Of a stretch of 64,000 nt of DNA, positions 12,344 through 24,372 are shown in pieces (position 1 is the first letter of the stretch; the number at the start of each line of letters is the position of its first letter). Position numbers and translations under genes: made by a program. Source of the DNA: Trema orientale (taxonomy: Eukaryota; Streptophyta; Magnoliopsida; Rosales; Cannabaceae). The stretch covers positions 99,367 through 163,366 of the forward strand of contig JXTC01000260.1 in NCBI GenBank assembly GCA_002914845.1, read 5' to 3'. The notes under the pieces are model-generated. The model did no database searches. It saw only the letters and a program-made list of their open reading frames with translations, and had not been told where the DNA came from.

Positions 12344-13105
12344 ACTGGCTTCTTGCAATGAACTTCTGTAATTTGCCATATAGAATATGCCCACATGCAT
12401 GTGTACTTCTGTATGAAAATAAGAATTATTTCTCTATTGCATATTTGCTTCCAATATAATGAAAGTTTATTGTGATATGATAAATGAAGTTCTTTGTTAA
12501 GTGATTTCTTCCTTTAATTTAACTATGCGCTTATAACGTGTGCCTGAAAGAGCGAGCAGCCTACATCTAAACCAGAACTCTAGAAATACGTAGAGCTTTA
12601 TACGAGTAGATATTTATCCTTCTAAACTATTTTGTGATGGAAAAAATTGATCCTTTAAAACAATCAGCAAAACTATATCGGCTATGAGAAAATGATGTTC
12701 GACTGGATGGATATAGTAAAGACACTTGGGTGCATCCATGTTGAACAAATTTCTCCCTCTTTCTTCGTGATAAAGAAAGAGTGTACTTTCTTCCTGATAA
12801 GACGATGAAGCTAAAGAGAGGTGTAGTATTATATAATTGTCACTCAACGTGGACAAATACAGTGCATGTGAACTGCTCAATACAACCAAAAACTGGATAA
12901 CTTAGTGTGGGAAATGTAACTTTGAGAACAAGAGATGACAAAACAACAATCAGGGTGAAATTCGAGAAATACTTCCCTGTTACGAAAGCATTAGTATATA
13001 TCGTTATCCTCCGAGCAAAAGGTCAATCTTTTTGCACTTTCTGTGCTGTTGTTATCAAAGAAGAAAAACAATCTTAGACGGAATCTCAGTGATAACTAAG
13101 CTCTA
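12344..13105. other. Spacer between the two P450 genes
   Basis: Holds the 3' flank of the first gene and the promoter of the second. The minus-strand open frame at 12614-12889 has no recognisable domain and is treated as chance. Confidence 0.6.
12995..13000 (+). promoter_or_regulatory. Candidate TATA box of the second P450 copy
   Basis: TATATA about 110 bp upstream of the ATG at 13106, a spacing that gives a leader of ordinary length. Confidence 0.35.
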
Positions 13106-14763
13106 ATGGCTAGTGTTGGGCACCTGACCTTGCTTCTTTTTCTCCTACTTCTTCCTATACTTACTAAGAAACAAAACAAGAACATTCCACCAAGCCCTCC
13201 CAAGCTTCCTTTTATAGGAAATTTACACCAGCTCGGTTCATTGTTTCGTCAATCTTTCTGCCAACTTTCCAAGAGGTATGGCCCAGTTATGCTCCTTCAT
13301 CTAGGAAATGTTCCAGTTCTTGTGGTAAGCTCCGCTGAGGCAGCAAGAGTAGTACTGAAGATCCATGATCTCAACAGTTGCAGCAGACCTCCATTAGTAG
13401 GTGCTCGAAGACTGACATACAATTATCAGGACTGAGCTTTTTCACCTTATGGTGAATACTGGAAGGAGATTAGGAAAATATGTGTTCTTGAGCTTTTCAG
13501 TGTGAAGAGGGTGCAGTCCTATTGGTCAATAAGGGAAGAGGAAGTTACTAAGCTGATCAATTCGATACTCATCTTCTGGTGCTCCTGCTGATCTTACTGG
13601 GAAGTTGTTTGCTCTTACTGCTCTGTAATTTTCAGGATTGTTTTCGGGACAACTTTCCATGGGAGTAATTTTGCTCATGAAAAATTTCATAACGTGGTTT
13701 TAGCGGCCGAGGCCACCATGGGAAGCTTCTGTGCGGCTGAGTACTTCCCATATATGGGATGGATTGTTGACATGCTCTCAGGTTTGAATCAAAGGCGTGA
13801 AAGGATATTTCAGGAGTTAGATAATTTCTTCCAAAGAGTAATTGATGATCATCTCGGTCCCGAGAGAACAAAACAAGAGCAAGAAGACATTATTGATGTG
13901 CTACTGAAAACAGTGAAAGAGCAAACTGGATTTGGAGCTGCTTTGCTAACTGAAAACAATATCAAGGCAGTCCTCTTGGTAAGCAGCCGAATTCTATACC
14001 TAAATTGTTGTTAAACCTTGCTTGATTTGTGTTCTGTTCTGCTTTAGTTTCCGAAGAAAATGAATTTTGTTACTTATTTTTTCTCATAATCTTTTTTGAT
14101 TATTTGCATATACTAATATTTCTGATGATCTGATTGCAGAATATGTTTCTAGGTGGGGTAGATACTGGTGCAATTACCATTGTGTGGGCAGTGGCAGAAC
14201 TAGCCAAGAGACCTGAACTGATGAAGAAGGCACAAGCTGAAGTTAGAACTTGCATTGGAAACAAAGGAAAAGTCTCCGAAAGTGACACTGATCAGCTTCA
14301 ATACCTCAAAATGATAGTCAAGGAAACTCTAAGATTGCATCCTTCAGCTCCTCTGCTTCTTCCAAGAGAAACCATATCACACTTCAAGATCAATGGTTAT
14401 GAAATCTTCCCAAAAACACTAGTACAAGTGAATGCTTGGGCAATTGGGCGAGACCCCGAATACTGGAAGGACCCTGAAGAGTTCATCCCAGAGAGGTTTT
14501 TGGACAGCTCCATTGATTTCAAAGGCCAACATTTTGAGCTGTTGCCATTTGGTTCTGGTCGAAGGGTATGTCCAGCTATTTATATGGGAACAACAACGGT
14601 AGAGCTTGCCCTAGCAAATCTCTTATACTGCTTTGACTGGAAAATGCCTAATGAAATGGAGGAGGTAGATATCAACATGGAAGAAGCAGCTGGTCTTTCC
14701 CTTACCTTATCTAAGAGAACTCCTCTCAACCTTGTCCCAGTAGTGCACCACTGCACAACATAA
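13106..14763 (+). pseudogene. Cytochrome P450, CYP71 family, tandem paralogue with disabled exon 1
   Basis: A second CYP71-type gene with the same layout as its neighbour: exon 1 at 13106-13978, a 161-bp phase-0 intron (GTAAGC donor at 13979), and exon 2 at 14140-14763. The N-terminal anchor, [12 protein letters not shown] hinge, I-helix GGVDTGAIT, KETLRLHP, PERF and haem loop PFGSGRRVCPA are all present; the residue after the usual Cys-x position is Ala instead of Gly. Three lesions break exon 1. An in-frame TGA lies at 13433-13435, just before the FSPYGEYW block. A +1 shift near 13566-13572 follows, and a compensating -1 shift near 13621 restores the original frame. Exon 2 is fully open. 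The first lesion alone would leave a fragment of about 109 aa with no haem site. Sequencing error is the alternative, but three events make a pseudogene more likely. Confidence 0.85.
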
Positions 14764-14783
14764 TATCTACTGTAATAAATATA

Positions 14784-15252
14784 AGGGTTTTTAGCATGAT
14801 TAGTCCTGAATTTTTTGATGATTTGCAATGTATCTCCTGAATTTTTTTTTTGGTAATTAGGACCCTGAATTTATAATTTTTGGCATGATTACCCCTTGAA
14901 TTTTTCGTAGATTTGCAATGAATCCCCTGAACTTTTTTTTTTGGCAATTAGGACCCTGAATTTAGGATTTTTGGCATGATTAGTCCTTGAATTTTTTACT
15001 GATTTGCAATATATCCCCTGAGTTATATTCAAATTTTTAAACAATTAAAAAATAAATTGCAAATCAACGAAAAATTCAGGGACTAATCATGCCAAAAACT
15101 ATAAATTCAGGATCCTAATTGCCAAAAAAAAAAGTTCAGGGGATACGTTGCCAAAAATTCTAAATTCAGGGTCTTAATTGCCAAAAAAAAAAGTTCAGGA
15201 GATGCATTGCAAATCATCGAAAAATTCAGGGACTAATCATGCCAAAAACCCT
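14784..15252. mobile_element. Foldback MITE with internal tandem units
   Basis: A 469-bp non-coding foldback. It starts AGGGTTTTTAGCATGATTAG and ends in the inverted form, and it is flanked by AAATATA on both sides (14777-14783 and 15253-15259). The left arm contains about two and a half copies of a unit of roughly 100 bp built from GGCATGATTA, GATTTGCAAT, CCCCTGAA and AATTAGGACCCTGAATTT. The right arm holds the complementary units. Size, long arms and a 7-8 bp target duplication suggest a MULE- or hAT-related element. It begins about 20 bp after the stop codon of the P450 pseudogene. A 73-residue open frame on the minus strand is an artefact of these repeats. Confidence 0.75.
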
Positions 15253-16555
15253 AAATATAAATATGTAGTGTTATAAGTTATTTCTTGGTATTGTCCAGCT
15301 CGTCTTAGTCTTTGGTATCAGTGTTTTCATAAACAGTACCAATGCTTATCTAGCGTTTGAGTTTTAATCCTTTGTATTCTTATATTTAAAAGGATCAAAT
15401 GTCTTACTGAGAAAGTGAACTTCAGCTAAAATTATACCTACAAACTATGATAAGGAGTGGATATCATCAATATTTTGGCAAGATTAAAAGTGAACAATCT
15501 TTGGAGTAACCGTGGACTATAAATGGACAACTTCTTGAGTAACTGTAGACCATCATCGGACAATCTAGAGAGTAACTAAAGACCAAAAATGGACATTCTC
15601 TTTGGTAATGGGAAATATAGAAGGGAACAAAATATATACGTACGTTGGAAAGGAGAAAGACAGTCTATGGTTTATTGTTTTAAGAAATAAGCATGTTCAG
15701 GCTGAAAGAGAGAAACAGTGCACAAGCATTTTTTTTTTTTTTAAAAGCCGGGTTATATGCAAAAGAAAAAAAATACCAGAAGTATAGAAAGTGCAAAAGA
15801 AAGAAAAAAACCTAAAGTACAGATTTTCTACAAATTTAACCTTTATTTTCTAGCTTGTACAAAATTATATATACCACCATATTTTAAATTTGTACAAATT
15901 TATACCTTTACATATAAATTAGCTAATAAATTTCTCACTAAACATAAAATCTGAATTGAAAATATTTTATTTCTGCTGACTAATATAAAAAATTTATTCA
16001 AAATAACTTAAATCAGTTAGCACAAATCATCTAATTTGTATAAAAATAGTACAAATTTACAAAAATTTAAAACATGAAAGTATAATTTTATACAGAGATT
16101 AGTTCAGGCTATTTTTTGAAGTCTCTTAAAATATGTTCTAATAAGCTATATATGGACATCTTCACTCAAAAAAAAGGAAAAAAAAAAAGCTATACATGGC
16201 CATCATAAGATCGAACTCAACCTACTGTATCTTGAATTGAACTGCTATATAGTTTGCCTTGTTTATAAGGTAATCGACTTCATTAGTCCAAATTTTCCTC
16301 TCATTCGCAATTTGGTGAAAAGATTTTGACAATTAAATTCTGATTTAAAGCGAAAAATTTTGGCAGCGAGCGACGACTTCAGGGTACTAATAACGCCAAC
16401 TACCTTGATTTTTTATTTATTTTTTATGGCAAATTACCCTTTTTTATAAGATGCATCTTTATAAACAAAGATATACTATGTATCTGATGTGTAGGTATGC
16501 TGTAGCATGGTTTAATCTTTTCAACAGTACTAAATATCCAATAAATGCACGTAGG
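15253..16555. other. AT-rich intergenic DNA, no gene seen
   Basis: Contains poly(T) and poly(A) tracts and chance open frames rich in Lys and Ile. No domain or terminal repeat is recognisable. Confidence 0.6.
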
Positions 16556-16628
16556 ATATGTGTGACAACCGGTACAATTATATATATAATTTATTTATAT
16601 TATATAAATAATATAAGGATAAAAGAAA

Positions 16629-17063
16629 GGGCTATTTGCAAAATTTCAGGCCCAAGATACCAAAAATTGAAAAATCCCGGATGGACTAATTTTTTTGAAA
16701 AATCCCGGATTGATTTAGAAAAATATCACTTTTTAAAAGTACTATTAGAAAAATAAAACTTTTAAAAAATATTTAGAAAAATATCTTTTTTTCCTTTAAA
16801 TTTAGTATTTTTCAATGGTATTCTAGGTAACCAGTAAGGTTACTTAGAGTAACCAATCCAGTTACTTAAAGTAACTATTCAAGTTACCTCAGGTAACTCG
16901 ACTAGTTATTTTAAGTATTTTATCGATCAATAAAAAATAGTATTTTTCTAAATACTTTTAAAAGTGGTATTTTTATAATTAAATTTGAGATTTTTCTAAA
17001 CAATTTTAATTCTGGGATTTTTCAATTTTTTTGAAAAAGTACCATAAAAAATCAAATTTCATC
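16629..17063. mobile_element. MULE-like foldback MITE nested in the solo LTR
   Basis: A 435-bp non-coding insertion flanked by a perfect 9-bp direct repeat TAAAAGAAA (16620-16628 and 17064-17072), the target-duplication length of Mutator-like elements. The LTR copies near 46100 and 52950 lack this block. The two halves are imperfectly inverted: TTGAAAAATCCCGG and TTTAGAAAAAT motifs on the left recur in reverse complement on the right. The centre carries the palindromic minisatellite described separately. Confidence 0.85.
16816..16920. repeat. Minisatellite of 17-bp palindromes with a 22-bp period
   Basis: Three clear units start at 16838, 16860 and 16882: GGTTACTTAGAGTAACC, AGTTACTTAAAGTAACT and AGTTACCTCAGGTAACT. 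Each is an inverted repeat with a 3- to 5-base loop, and they are spaced exactly 22 bp apart. Degenerate units on the same register lie at 16816 and 16904. Compensating changes keep the arms paired in the three central units. Confidence 0.85.
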
Positions 17064-19264
17064 TAAAAGAAAATACTAAAAGTTTTTAATTAATGGTATT
17101 TATTGGGGTTACTTTTGTAATTGAATAATAGACCCCTCAGTTATACGTACAAAAAAGAGAGAGAAGGTTATGCACATTTAGGAAGAAAAAGAAGATCTCA
17201 GTTTATACGTATGTTCTGTAGAGAAAAAAAAAGAGGGAGAGAAGGCTATGTACATTTAGGAAGAAGAAGAAGATGAAGAGAGCATTGTCATGGTTTATTG
17301 AGACTCACACCTAAGGTAATTAATTTTTAACTAATTAAGTTTTATATTTTAGTTTGATTTCGAGATTAAGATTGAATATCTGGGGTTATAGTTTTAAATT
17401 GCTCATAAGTTATTTATGAAATATAGGGATGAATTTGATAGAGAAAAAAGCTTATTGATATTAGGATTCAAATAAGATAAATTTTATGTGATCTGGTTGT
17501 GTGGATTAAAAGTTATGAGTTTTTGAGTTTTGTGCTAAAATATAAAAACTCAACAGTAATTACGACTGTATTTATAGAGTTTTTCAGTGATCAGATTGGG
17601 TCATATTTGATATGTCTTGAAAGCTTATCGAATTATCTTTATAACGGTATATAATTTGTTAAAAACAGACTTATAACCAGAGAGTTATAACTATTTGAAG
17701 AGAGTACTACGAATCTAGAAAAATATGAAATTTTTGACACTTTTAGAAAAACGTGGTAGCGACTTTTCGGGCTTTATAAAACTCACTTATGGAGCCCATA
17801 ACTGCATTCTTGATACTATTAAGACCCTCATTATTTATAGAATTTGTATCTTAAGTTTCGTGATTTTTAGAGATAGGTTAGAATTGTTGTGAATTGTGAG
17901 AAGTTGAGATTACTCAGGAAAAGTAGAGTTGACCATAGAAGGTTCATGGCAGCAACTAGTCATTGTTCTTAGTGTAATTAGAGTGTGTTTGCAATGATTT
18001 GATACTTATATATCATTTATGTGATATAGGTTACTAAAAGAATGTGTTGATTATTTGAGTTAAATTGGCAAGCGAATAAGGTAAATAACCTTTGATCTTT
18101 TCTAGTAGTTTTCCTCGTCCGAAAGTTAAATATTTTATTATTTTATTATTTCTAATAGAATCATGTTTACAAGTATTTTCTTTTAAATATAATTTCAAGT
18201 AAAAATATATTTTGGTATTAAGACTATTTATTAAAAGAAATTTGTTTTATTGAAATAACATACTGTTTGTGAAAAATAATATAATTCTATGTTTTATATT
18301 AAATTATGGATCAAGTATATAAAATAATACTAAACGTGGTTACAAGAAAATTATTTTGGAATGACTACAATGTTATAATGAGATGAAAGTAAAATTATTT
18401 ATGCTTCGTTATTGTAAATAAGTATTTTGAAACTCTCTTCAGTGACTATGCACATGTACCCAATCCATAGGGGTTAGATATAAATAGTACTGACCTCGCT
18501 GCAGGGTGACTTAGCTGCAGAGTTAAATATAGTAGATTCGTACTCGGCTACAGAAATTATCTATAATAGATTCAGACCCAGCTATAGAGGTTATTTGTGG
18601 TAGATTAGGACCTAGTCATAGGGTTAAGTGTGGCCCATAGTTGCCAAAAACTAGGAAGAAGTATAATTAAAATTATTATTGCCTAAAAAGGGATTTGAAA
18701 AGATAGATTTGGAAACTTATTACTTCGTTTTGTCAAATTGTTTACTAAAAGACTTAATTTGAATATTTTCAAAAGTATTGATTTCTGAAACCAAATTTGT
18801 TCTGAAAAATATTTGTTAATAATTTTAATTTACATATGCTTGAGCCAGCTAGTTAAGATTACTGGTTACTTATTAGAATTCTAGCTCACTCTTTTATTTT
18901 CCTCTCCTAGGTTTTAAAGATCGTCAGTTAAGACGTTCACTAAGGGAGAACTTGTCTAGATAATTAGGATGCATTTGAGCTCATGAGTGAAAGATAAAAA
19001 GTCATTCGTTTTTATTAGAAAAACATGAATACTGGAAAGATCAATTAGTATAAATTTATTAGATTATAGTATGTATTTTATATAGTTGACTTTTAACATT
19101 TGGAGACATAATAGAATTATTGAGTTGTACATGATTTATTGGTATTTATTGGAGTTTAATTATATGTTATTTTTGTTGATTGTAGATAGATGTCTTGTAT
19201 ATTTATAAGATTTTACCTTATAGGTATGCGACGCATGTCCTCAGGAATGTAGCGTGATAATATG

Positions 19265-20079
19265 TGTGAATAATATAGGATACCAATCTATAGGTTTATT
19301 CTCTATTGTCACTCCCATTTTTCTTTTTCCCACTCCCTTTTAATTAATTAGTTATTCCCAAAAATATCCTATTATAAATTGACATAAGTAACCTCATATA
19401 TTATAAAATAATAGAAGACTAATTCTAAATTAGTATACCCCTTACATACCAAATATACCACTTACAAAAATTATATCAGATAAAAAAAATCAAAATTTAA
19501 TTTATACAGTTTGATTTCTATGATAAATTGTAACCAAAGATTTTATTCTGTTAGTAATTTTGATTGTAATGAAAAATATAGCAGTCCTAAAATATTGATT
19601 TTTTTTACCCCTTAACTTTATTCCTAAATGCATTTTTAAATGATAAATGCCTTTTTTATTAAGAGAATTCATATAAAGTATATAGAATTTCTTAATCGTA
19701 TAGTTATTTTTTTAAAGAATATTGATCGGATTCATATAATATATATTTTAAAAAAAAGATAATTCATATAATCTCACAAAAAATTTAATCGTTTATGTAT
19801 AACTTTGAATTTCATCTTGAAGTTTTTGTGATTTTTTTATTGTAAAATTTTTATTCCTATCATAAATTCCAACTCCGTGACTTCTACCTCTTCCTAAATA
19901 TACTAGGAAAATAATACAATATAATGGAGAACAGGAAAAAAATTGGTTTCTTAAATTATAATAGGTATTTTGTACTTAACTTAAAATAAAAAGATATGCA
20001 AAAAGAAATTTCAAAACTTTATGGGGTTTTAATTAGAAGGGGTGTGGGGAGAGAAAAAAGAGGGATGGCAATAGAGGCA
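19265..20079. other. AT-rich intergenic DNA, no gene seen
   Basis: No supported frame, repeat or RNA gene. Confidence 0.6.
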
Positions 20080-20721
20080 CCCTAAAATTAATCATGTACA
20101 TTTTTATAGTGAAAGTAGACGGATAAAGAGGATTAAATAATGTGTATTTATTATTATTTTTTTTCTAATTACTTAAATTATGATAGCCATTAGATAAATA
20201 ATTCAATGACTAAAAAAAAATCAATAGATAGGTAAAAAAAATAAAAAACACCTATTGGATAATCATCCACCATTCCAATAGGTTTTTCTATTTTTAACCT
20301 ATATATATATTATTTTTCCTAATTAAAATTCATTATCCACATTTTTTCATATTAAAGGATAGAGAAAAAAAAAAAGAACATTAAATAATATGCATTTATT
20401 GTTATCATTTTTTTTCTAACTACTCAAATCATTGTAGCAATTGGATAATAATTCAACAGCTAAAAAAAAGTAACTACTGAATAATCATCCATAATGTTTT
20501 TTTTTTCAGCTATCTATAAGTATTATTTTGCCAAATCAAAATTTATTATGCAGGTTTTTTCATGGTAAAAAGTAGAAAGAGAAGAACATTAAATAATATG
20601 TATTTATTATTATTATTATTTTTCTAACTACTCAAATCATTGTAGCCGCTAGATAATGATCTTACGACTAAAAATGTACATATAAATATGTGAAAAAAGA
20701 AAACCTACTGACTAATCATCC
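20080..20721 (-). repeat. Head-to-tail array of three MITE copies
   Basis: Three diverged copies of one unit of about 200-220 bp, at about 20080-20271, 20272-20490 and 20491-20721. All share ATTAAATAATATG or a close form, TTTATTRTTATC-like tracts, CTACTCAAATCATTGTAG and a terminal TACTGAATAATCATCC-like block. The unit is homologous in inverted orientation to the single MITE at 7968-8207. Such head-to-tail copies probably arose by repeated insertion into the AT-rich ends or by tandem duplication. Confidence 0.7.
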
Positions 20722-20993
20722 TTTATATGTATGGATCATCATGAATTTTAATCAGTGAAAACAACACTTCTAGATAAAAAAAAGAATACTGAGTGGTGCC
20801 ATAGGTTGAAATGAGAATAGGCTGAGCAGAATAATGGCTTGCATTTTTCATTGATTAATCATAAATATATATACAAGAGTGTGATAAAGTAAGTTACCCA
20901 ATTTACACAAATCTAGAAAACTTCCTTAAATCAAGGAATTATAAATAAATACAAAAAGTACAATATCTTAAGAATATCTTCTAATATGCCCCC

Positions 20994-21813
20994 TCAAGAT
21001 GGAGCTCCGGAGGATACGCCAATCTTGACTTTTAGTGTCTGAAAGTAGTTGCGTGGAAAGGGTTTGGTGAGTGCATCAGCAAGTTGATCTTTGGAAGAGA
21101 CATGAGTAACCCGAAGAGCATCTGATTGAACATGATCTCGAATAAAGTGATAATCAAACGCCACATGCTTCATGCGTGAATGAAAAACTAGATTAGAGCA
21201 AAGATAAGTAGCACCCACATTGTCACAATAAATTGCCAGCTTGCCTGGAATAGAGACACCAAGTTTTATAAAAAGATAACAAATCCAACGAATTTCAGTA
21301 GCAGTGATAGCAACTGATCAATACTCAGCTTCGATAGAGGATTTGGCCGCAATGCGTTGTTTCTTGGATGACCAAGAGATAGGATGACGTCCAAGATAAA
21401 CAATATATGCACTAGTCGATGTATAGTCATCCTTGTTGCCAGCCCAATCTACATCGGAGAAAGCATGTAGAGATAGAGGGTTCTCCTTATGAAGAAAAAG
21501 TCCAAAGATCAATGTACCACACAAATACCGAAGCAGTCGTTTTGCCGCATTCCAATGGTCAAAAGTCGGACGATGCATGAATTGGGATATCTTGTTGACA
21601 GCATATGCAATATCGGGATGAGTGAGAGAGAGATACTGAAGACTGCTAACAACATTCCGATATTCTGTAGGATCGGTCAGGGTTGTACTAGAATGAAGAG
21701 AAAGAGCCACATTTGTAGCAAGAGGTGTAGCAACAGACTTTGCTCCAGTCATATTTGTCTGAGCAAGAAGGTCCGTTATGTAGCAGCGTTGAGTGAGTAA
21801 CATACCAGAGGAT
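20994..21813 (-). pseudogene. Copia pol, C-terminal reverse transcriptase and RNase H part
   Basis: Two open segments on the minus strand encode the end of a copia polyprotein. They carry [14 protein letters not shown] and [15 protein letters not shown] (reverse transcriptase C-terminal part), [17 protein letters not shown] and KSSIEAEY (RNase H core with catalytic acidic residues), then SKDQLADALTKPF at the C terminus. In-frame stops between about 21218 and 21318 break it. The upstream part of the same gene continues at 24378 beyond the nested element. Confidence 0.9.
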
Positions 21814-21818
21814 GTAGT

Positions 21819-24372
21819 TATTGGGAATCTGACCGCCTCAAATTCGCCACTCCTAGGATTTTACTTCAACAAATATCAGAATAACGAAAAAATAAAATAG
21901 GGAATTGAAACAATCATCACAACACAAGAATTTAAGTGGAAACTCCTAAATCAGGAGAAAAACTACTGCCCTCTAGAAAAGACTTCCATTATATGAAAAA
22001 TTGTTGCAATCATACAGCTTTCTCTCTTCTACCCAATGATCCCAAAAAATACTCAAGCACTCTTACAAGTATTTTCTCACTCACACCTTTCACCACCACT
22101 CTTTGAACAACAAGAGAGCTCACACCTCTCTATACTTAAGAAAATACTCCTAAGAAAATACAAAGAGAAAAAAAAAAAGACTTTTAACTAGAGAAGAGAA
22201 AACACTAAAATGCTTCTTTGATATTGGGATGAAAAACAATGAGAGAATAGGTCCCTATTTATACTTAAGGCTTACCAACCCTTTACACGTTTTCTAGCCA
22301 AAACTTACCATAATAGATACACGGCCTATATGCGTTTTTTACTTGGTATGCATGAATCAAGGAAACTTTTTTTGTTTTCCTTTGATTGAGAAAACATGTA
22401 AAAAACACGTTAACAATCTCCCACTTGAAGACTTGATTTCAATCATGTCTTCACACTCGATCAATGAAAGGGTTCATCTCATAGCTGCTGCTATCATTGT
22501 CTTCACCGACAATCATACTCCACCATATGAGTACACCACTTAGAATTGACGAATTCTAAGAATTTCACCTTGGCTCATGTCGAAAAAACCTTGCTGATAA
22601 TTATGGTGCTAACTCCCACTGTTTGGCTTTTCTGGAAATCCATCAGCCATCGACATCATTCATTACACACCCTGCATCAATGCCAAACTAATGCTTGTGT
22701 GCAAACTTGTGAACCCTAAATCCCGCCGCTATATACATCTTTTTTTATGGCAACTTTGAGATTAGCAGCATGCCATGAGGATGTACACGTTTTTCAAATC
22801 ACAAAATGTCACTGTCCCCCTCAAAGGAGACAATATTAGCAACTTGATCAGACTTAGAGCTACTAGCTAAACCTGCTCCACCTTTTGGACAATTTCTCTT
22901 AACGTGCTCAGATTGTCCACACATCCAGCAGACTATATTCTTTTTATTGGAGTTCTTCTTCTTCATATTCTCGACTGTCAACGCTGAGCCTTCAGATGAA
23001 TTATTACCTCCACCACCATTCAGTCTTCTTTCTTTAGAAAGTAAATTACTCGTTACTTCTGAAAAAATCACAGTCTCCTTCCCATACACTAGAATCGATT
23101 TCATATGCTCATAGGAAGGTGGAAGAGACCAGATTAATTGTAAAGCTTTATCTTCATCATCAATCTTAACTCCAATAGTCTCCAATTCAGAAATGATGCC
23201 ATTTAAGATACTAAGATGATCAGGTATTGTCGTACCTTCACTCATACGTAGTGTATGAAACTGCTCCTTCAGGTACACCCGATTTGAAACACCTTTTGCC
23301 CGATACAAATCTCCAAGCTTTTCCTAGAGATCCTTCACTGTAGATATTCCAAGCATATTTGCTAGAATATTTTTTGCCAAGCACATCCGTATCGTACTTG
23401 CCGCTCTCTCATCTAGATCTTTCCAGTCTTCATCGCTAATTTTGGATTTTCCAAAACTATCTCTGCCCTTCAAAATCTTGTGTAGCTAGATTGAATCAGC
23501 AAATCTTTGACTTAAACTTGCCGCAAGCCAAAGTTAATGTTTCCGTCAAATTTCTCTACATCAGCTCTTATCGGAGTTGAATACTTGATTCCTGACATGT
23601 CGCTTTGCACCACAAGCTTGAGAAAACACCACAAAAAATAAAAATTCCTAGTAAAGATTGGAGGGGTCACAACGGTCCCACTTAAAACTTAATCTCCTTA
23701 GACAGAATTTTCTTCTTTTTGTTTAGACTACCACTAAGCTCTAGTGCACTGAAGAACCTGCTGCTCTGATACCAGTTGTTGGGAATCTGACTGCCTCAAA
23801 TTCGCCACTCCCAGGATTTCACTTCAACGAATATCAGAATAATGAAAAAATAAAATAGGGAATTGAAACAATCATCACAACACAAGAATTTAAGTGGAAA
23901 ACTCCCAAATCAGGAGAAAAACCACTGCCCTCCAGAAAAGACTTCTACTATATGAAAAATTGTTACAATCATACAGCTTTCTTTCTTCTACCTAATGATA
24001 CCAAAAAAATATTCAAGCACTCTTATAAGTATTTTCTCACTCACACCTTTCACTACCACTCTTTGAACAATAAGAGAGCTCACACCTCTCTATACTTAAG
24101 AAAACACTCCTAAGAAAATACAAAGAGAAGCAAAAGGACTTTTAACTAGAGAAGAGAAATACTAAAATGCTTCTTTGATATTGGGATGAAAAACAATGAG
24201 AGAATACGTCCCTATTTATAGTTGAGGCTTACTAACCCTTTACACGTTTTCTAGCCAAAACTTCCCATAATAGATACACGGCCTATACGCGTTTTTTACT
24301 CGGTATGAATGAATCAAGGAAGCTTTTATTGTTTTCTTTTGATTGGAAAAACGTGTAAAAAACACGTTAACA
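21819..24372 (-). mobile_element. Gag-only (TR-GAG-type) copia element nested in the older copia pol
   Basis: A 2554-bp element with two near-identical LTRs (21819-22415 and 23777-24372). The LTRs read TGTTAACGTG to GATTCCCAACA on the minus strand; in the left copy the last base pair is mutated. A perfect 5-bp target duplication GTAGT lies at 21814-21818 and 24373-24377. Inside the 5' LTR (minus orientation) comes a primer-binding site TGGTATCAGAGC, the usual initiator tRNA-Met match, and before the 3' LTR a purine tract AAGTGGGAGAT. The only coding remnant is gag; no protease, integrase or reverse transcriptase is present, so it must have depended on other elements to move. Confidence 0.93.
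22799..23598 (-). pseudogene. Gag of the nested copia element, broken
   Basis: Encodes a copia gag of the UBN2 type, the nucleocapsid protein that packages element RNA. The start MSGIKYSTPIRADVEKFDG lies at 23598, but a TAA follows within 30 codons and the frame shifts before the long open part at 23308-22799. That part has the conserved NRVYLKEQFHTLRMSEGT block, WSLPPSYEHMK, and a CCHC zinc knuckle CWMCGQSEHVKRNC near its end. Stops and a frameshift make it a pseudogene. Confidence 0.9.

Larger units (their letters stand above)
16561..19259 (+). mobile_element. Solo LTR of gypsy-type family A
   Basis: Begins TGTGACAACC and ends GCGTGATA, and is flanked by a perfect 5-bp target duplication ATATG (16556-16560 and 19260-19264). 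It aligns over its length with the two LTRs of the element at 46046-54850, for example in TATTTATTGGGG, GAGACTCACACCTAAGG, AGAGAGTTATAACTATTTGAA and CATATGCTTGA-type blocks. Without the 435-bp MITE nested at 16629-17063 its length is about 2.26 kb, close to the other copies. No internal region is left, so it is a solo LTR produced by recombination. Confidence 0.88.

Noticed and set aside
14726-14947. 73-codon minus-strand open frame
   Set aside because: It lies in the internal tandem units of the foldback MITE and its repeated residues mirror these units.
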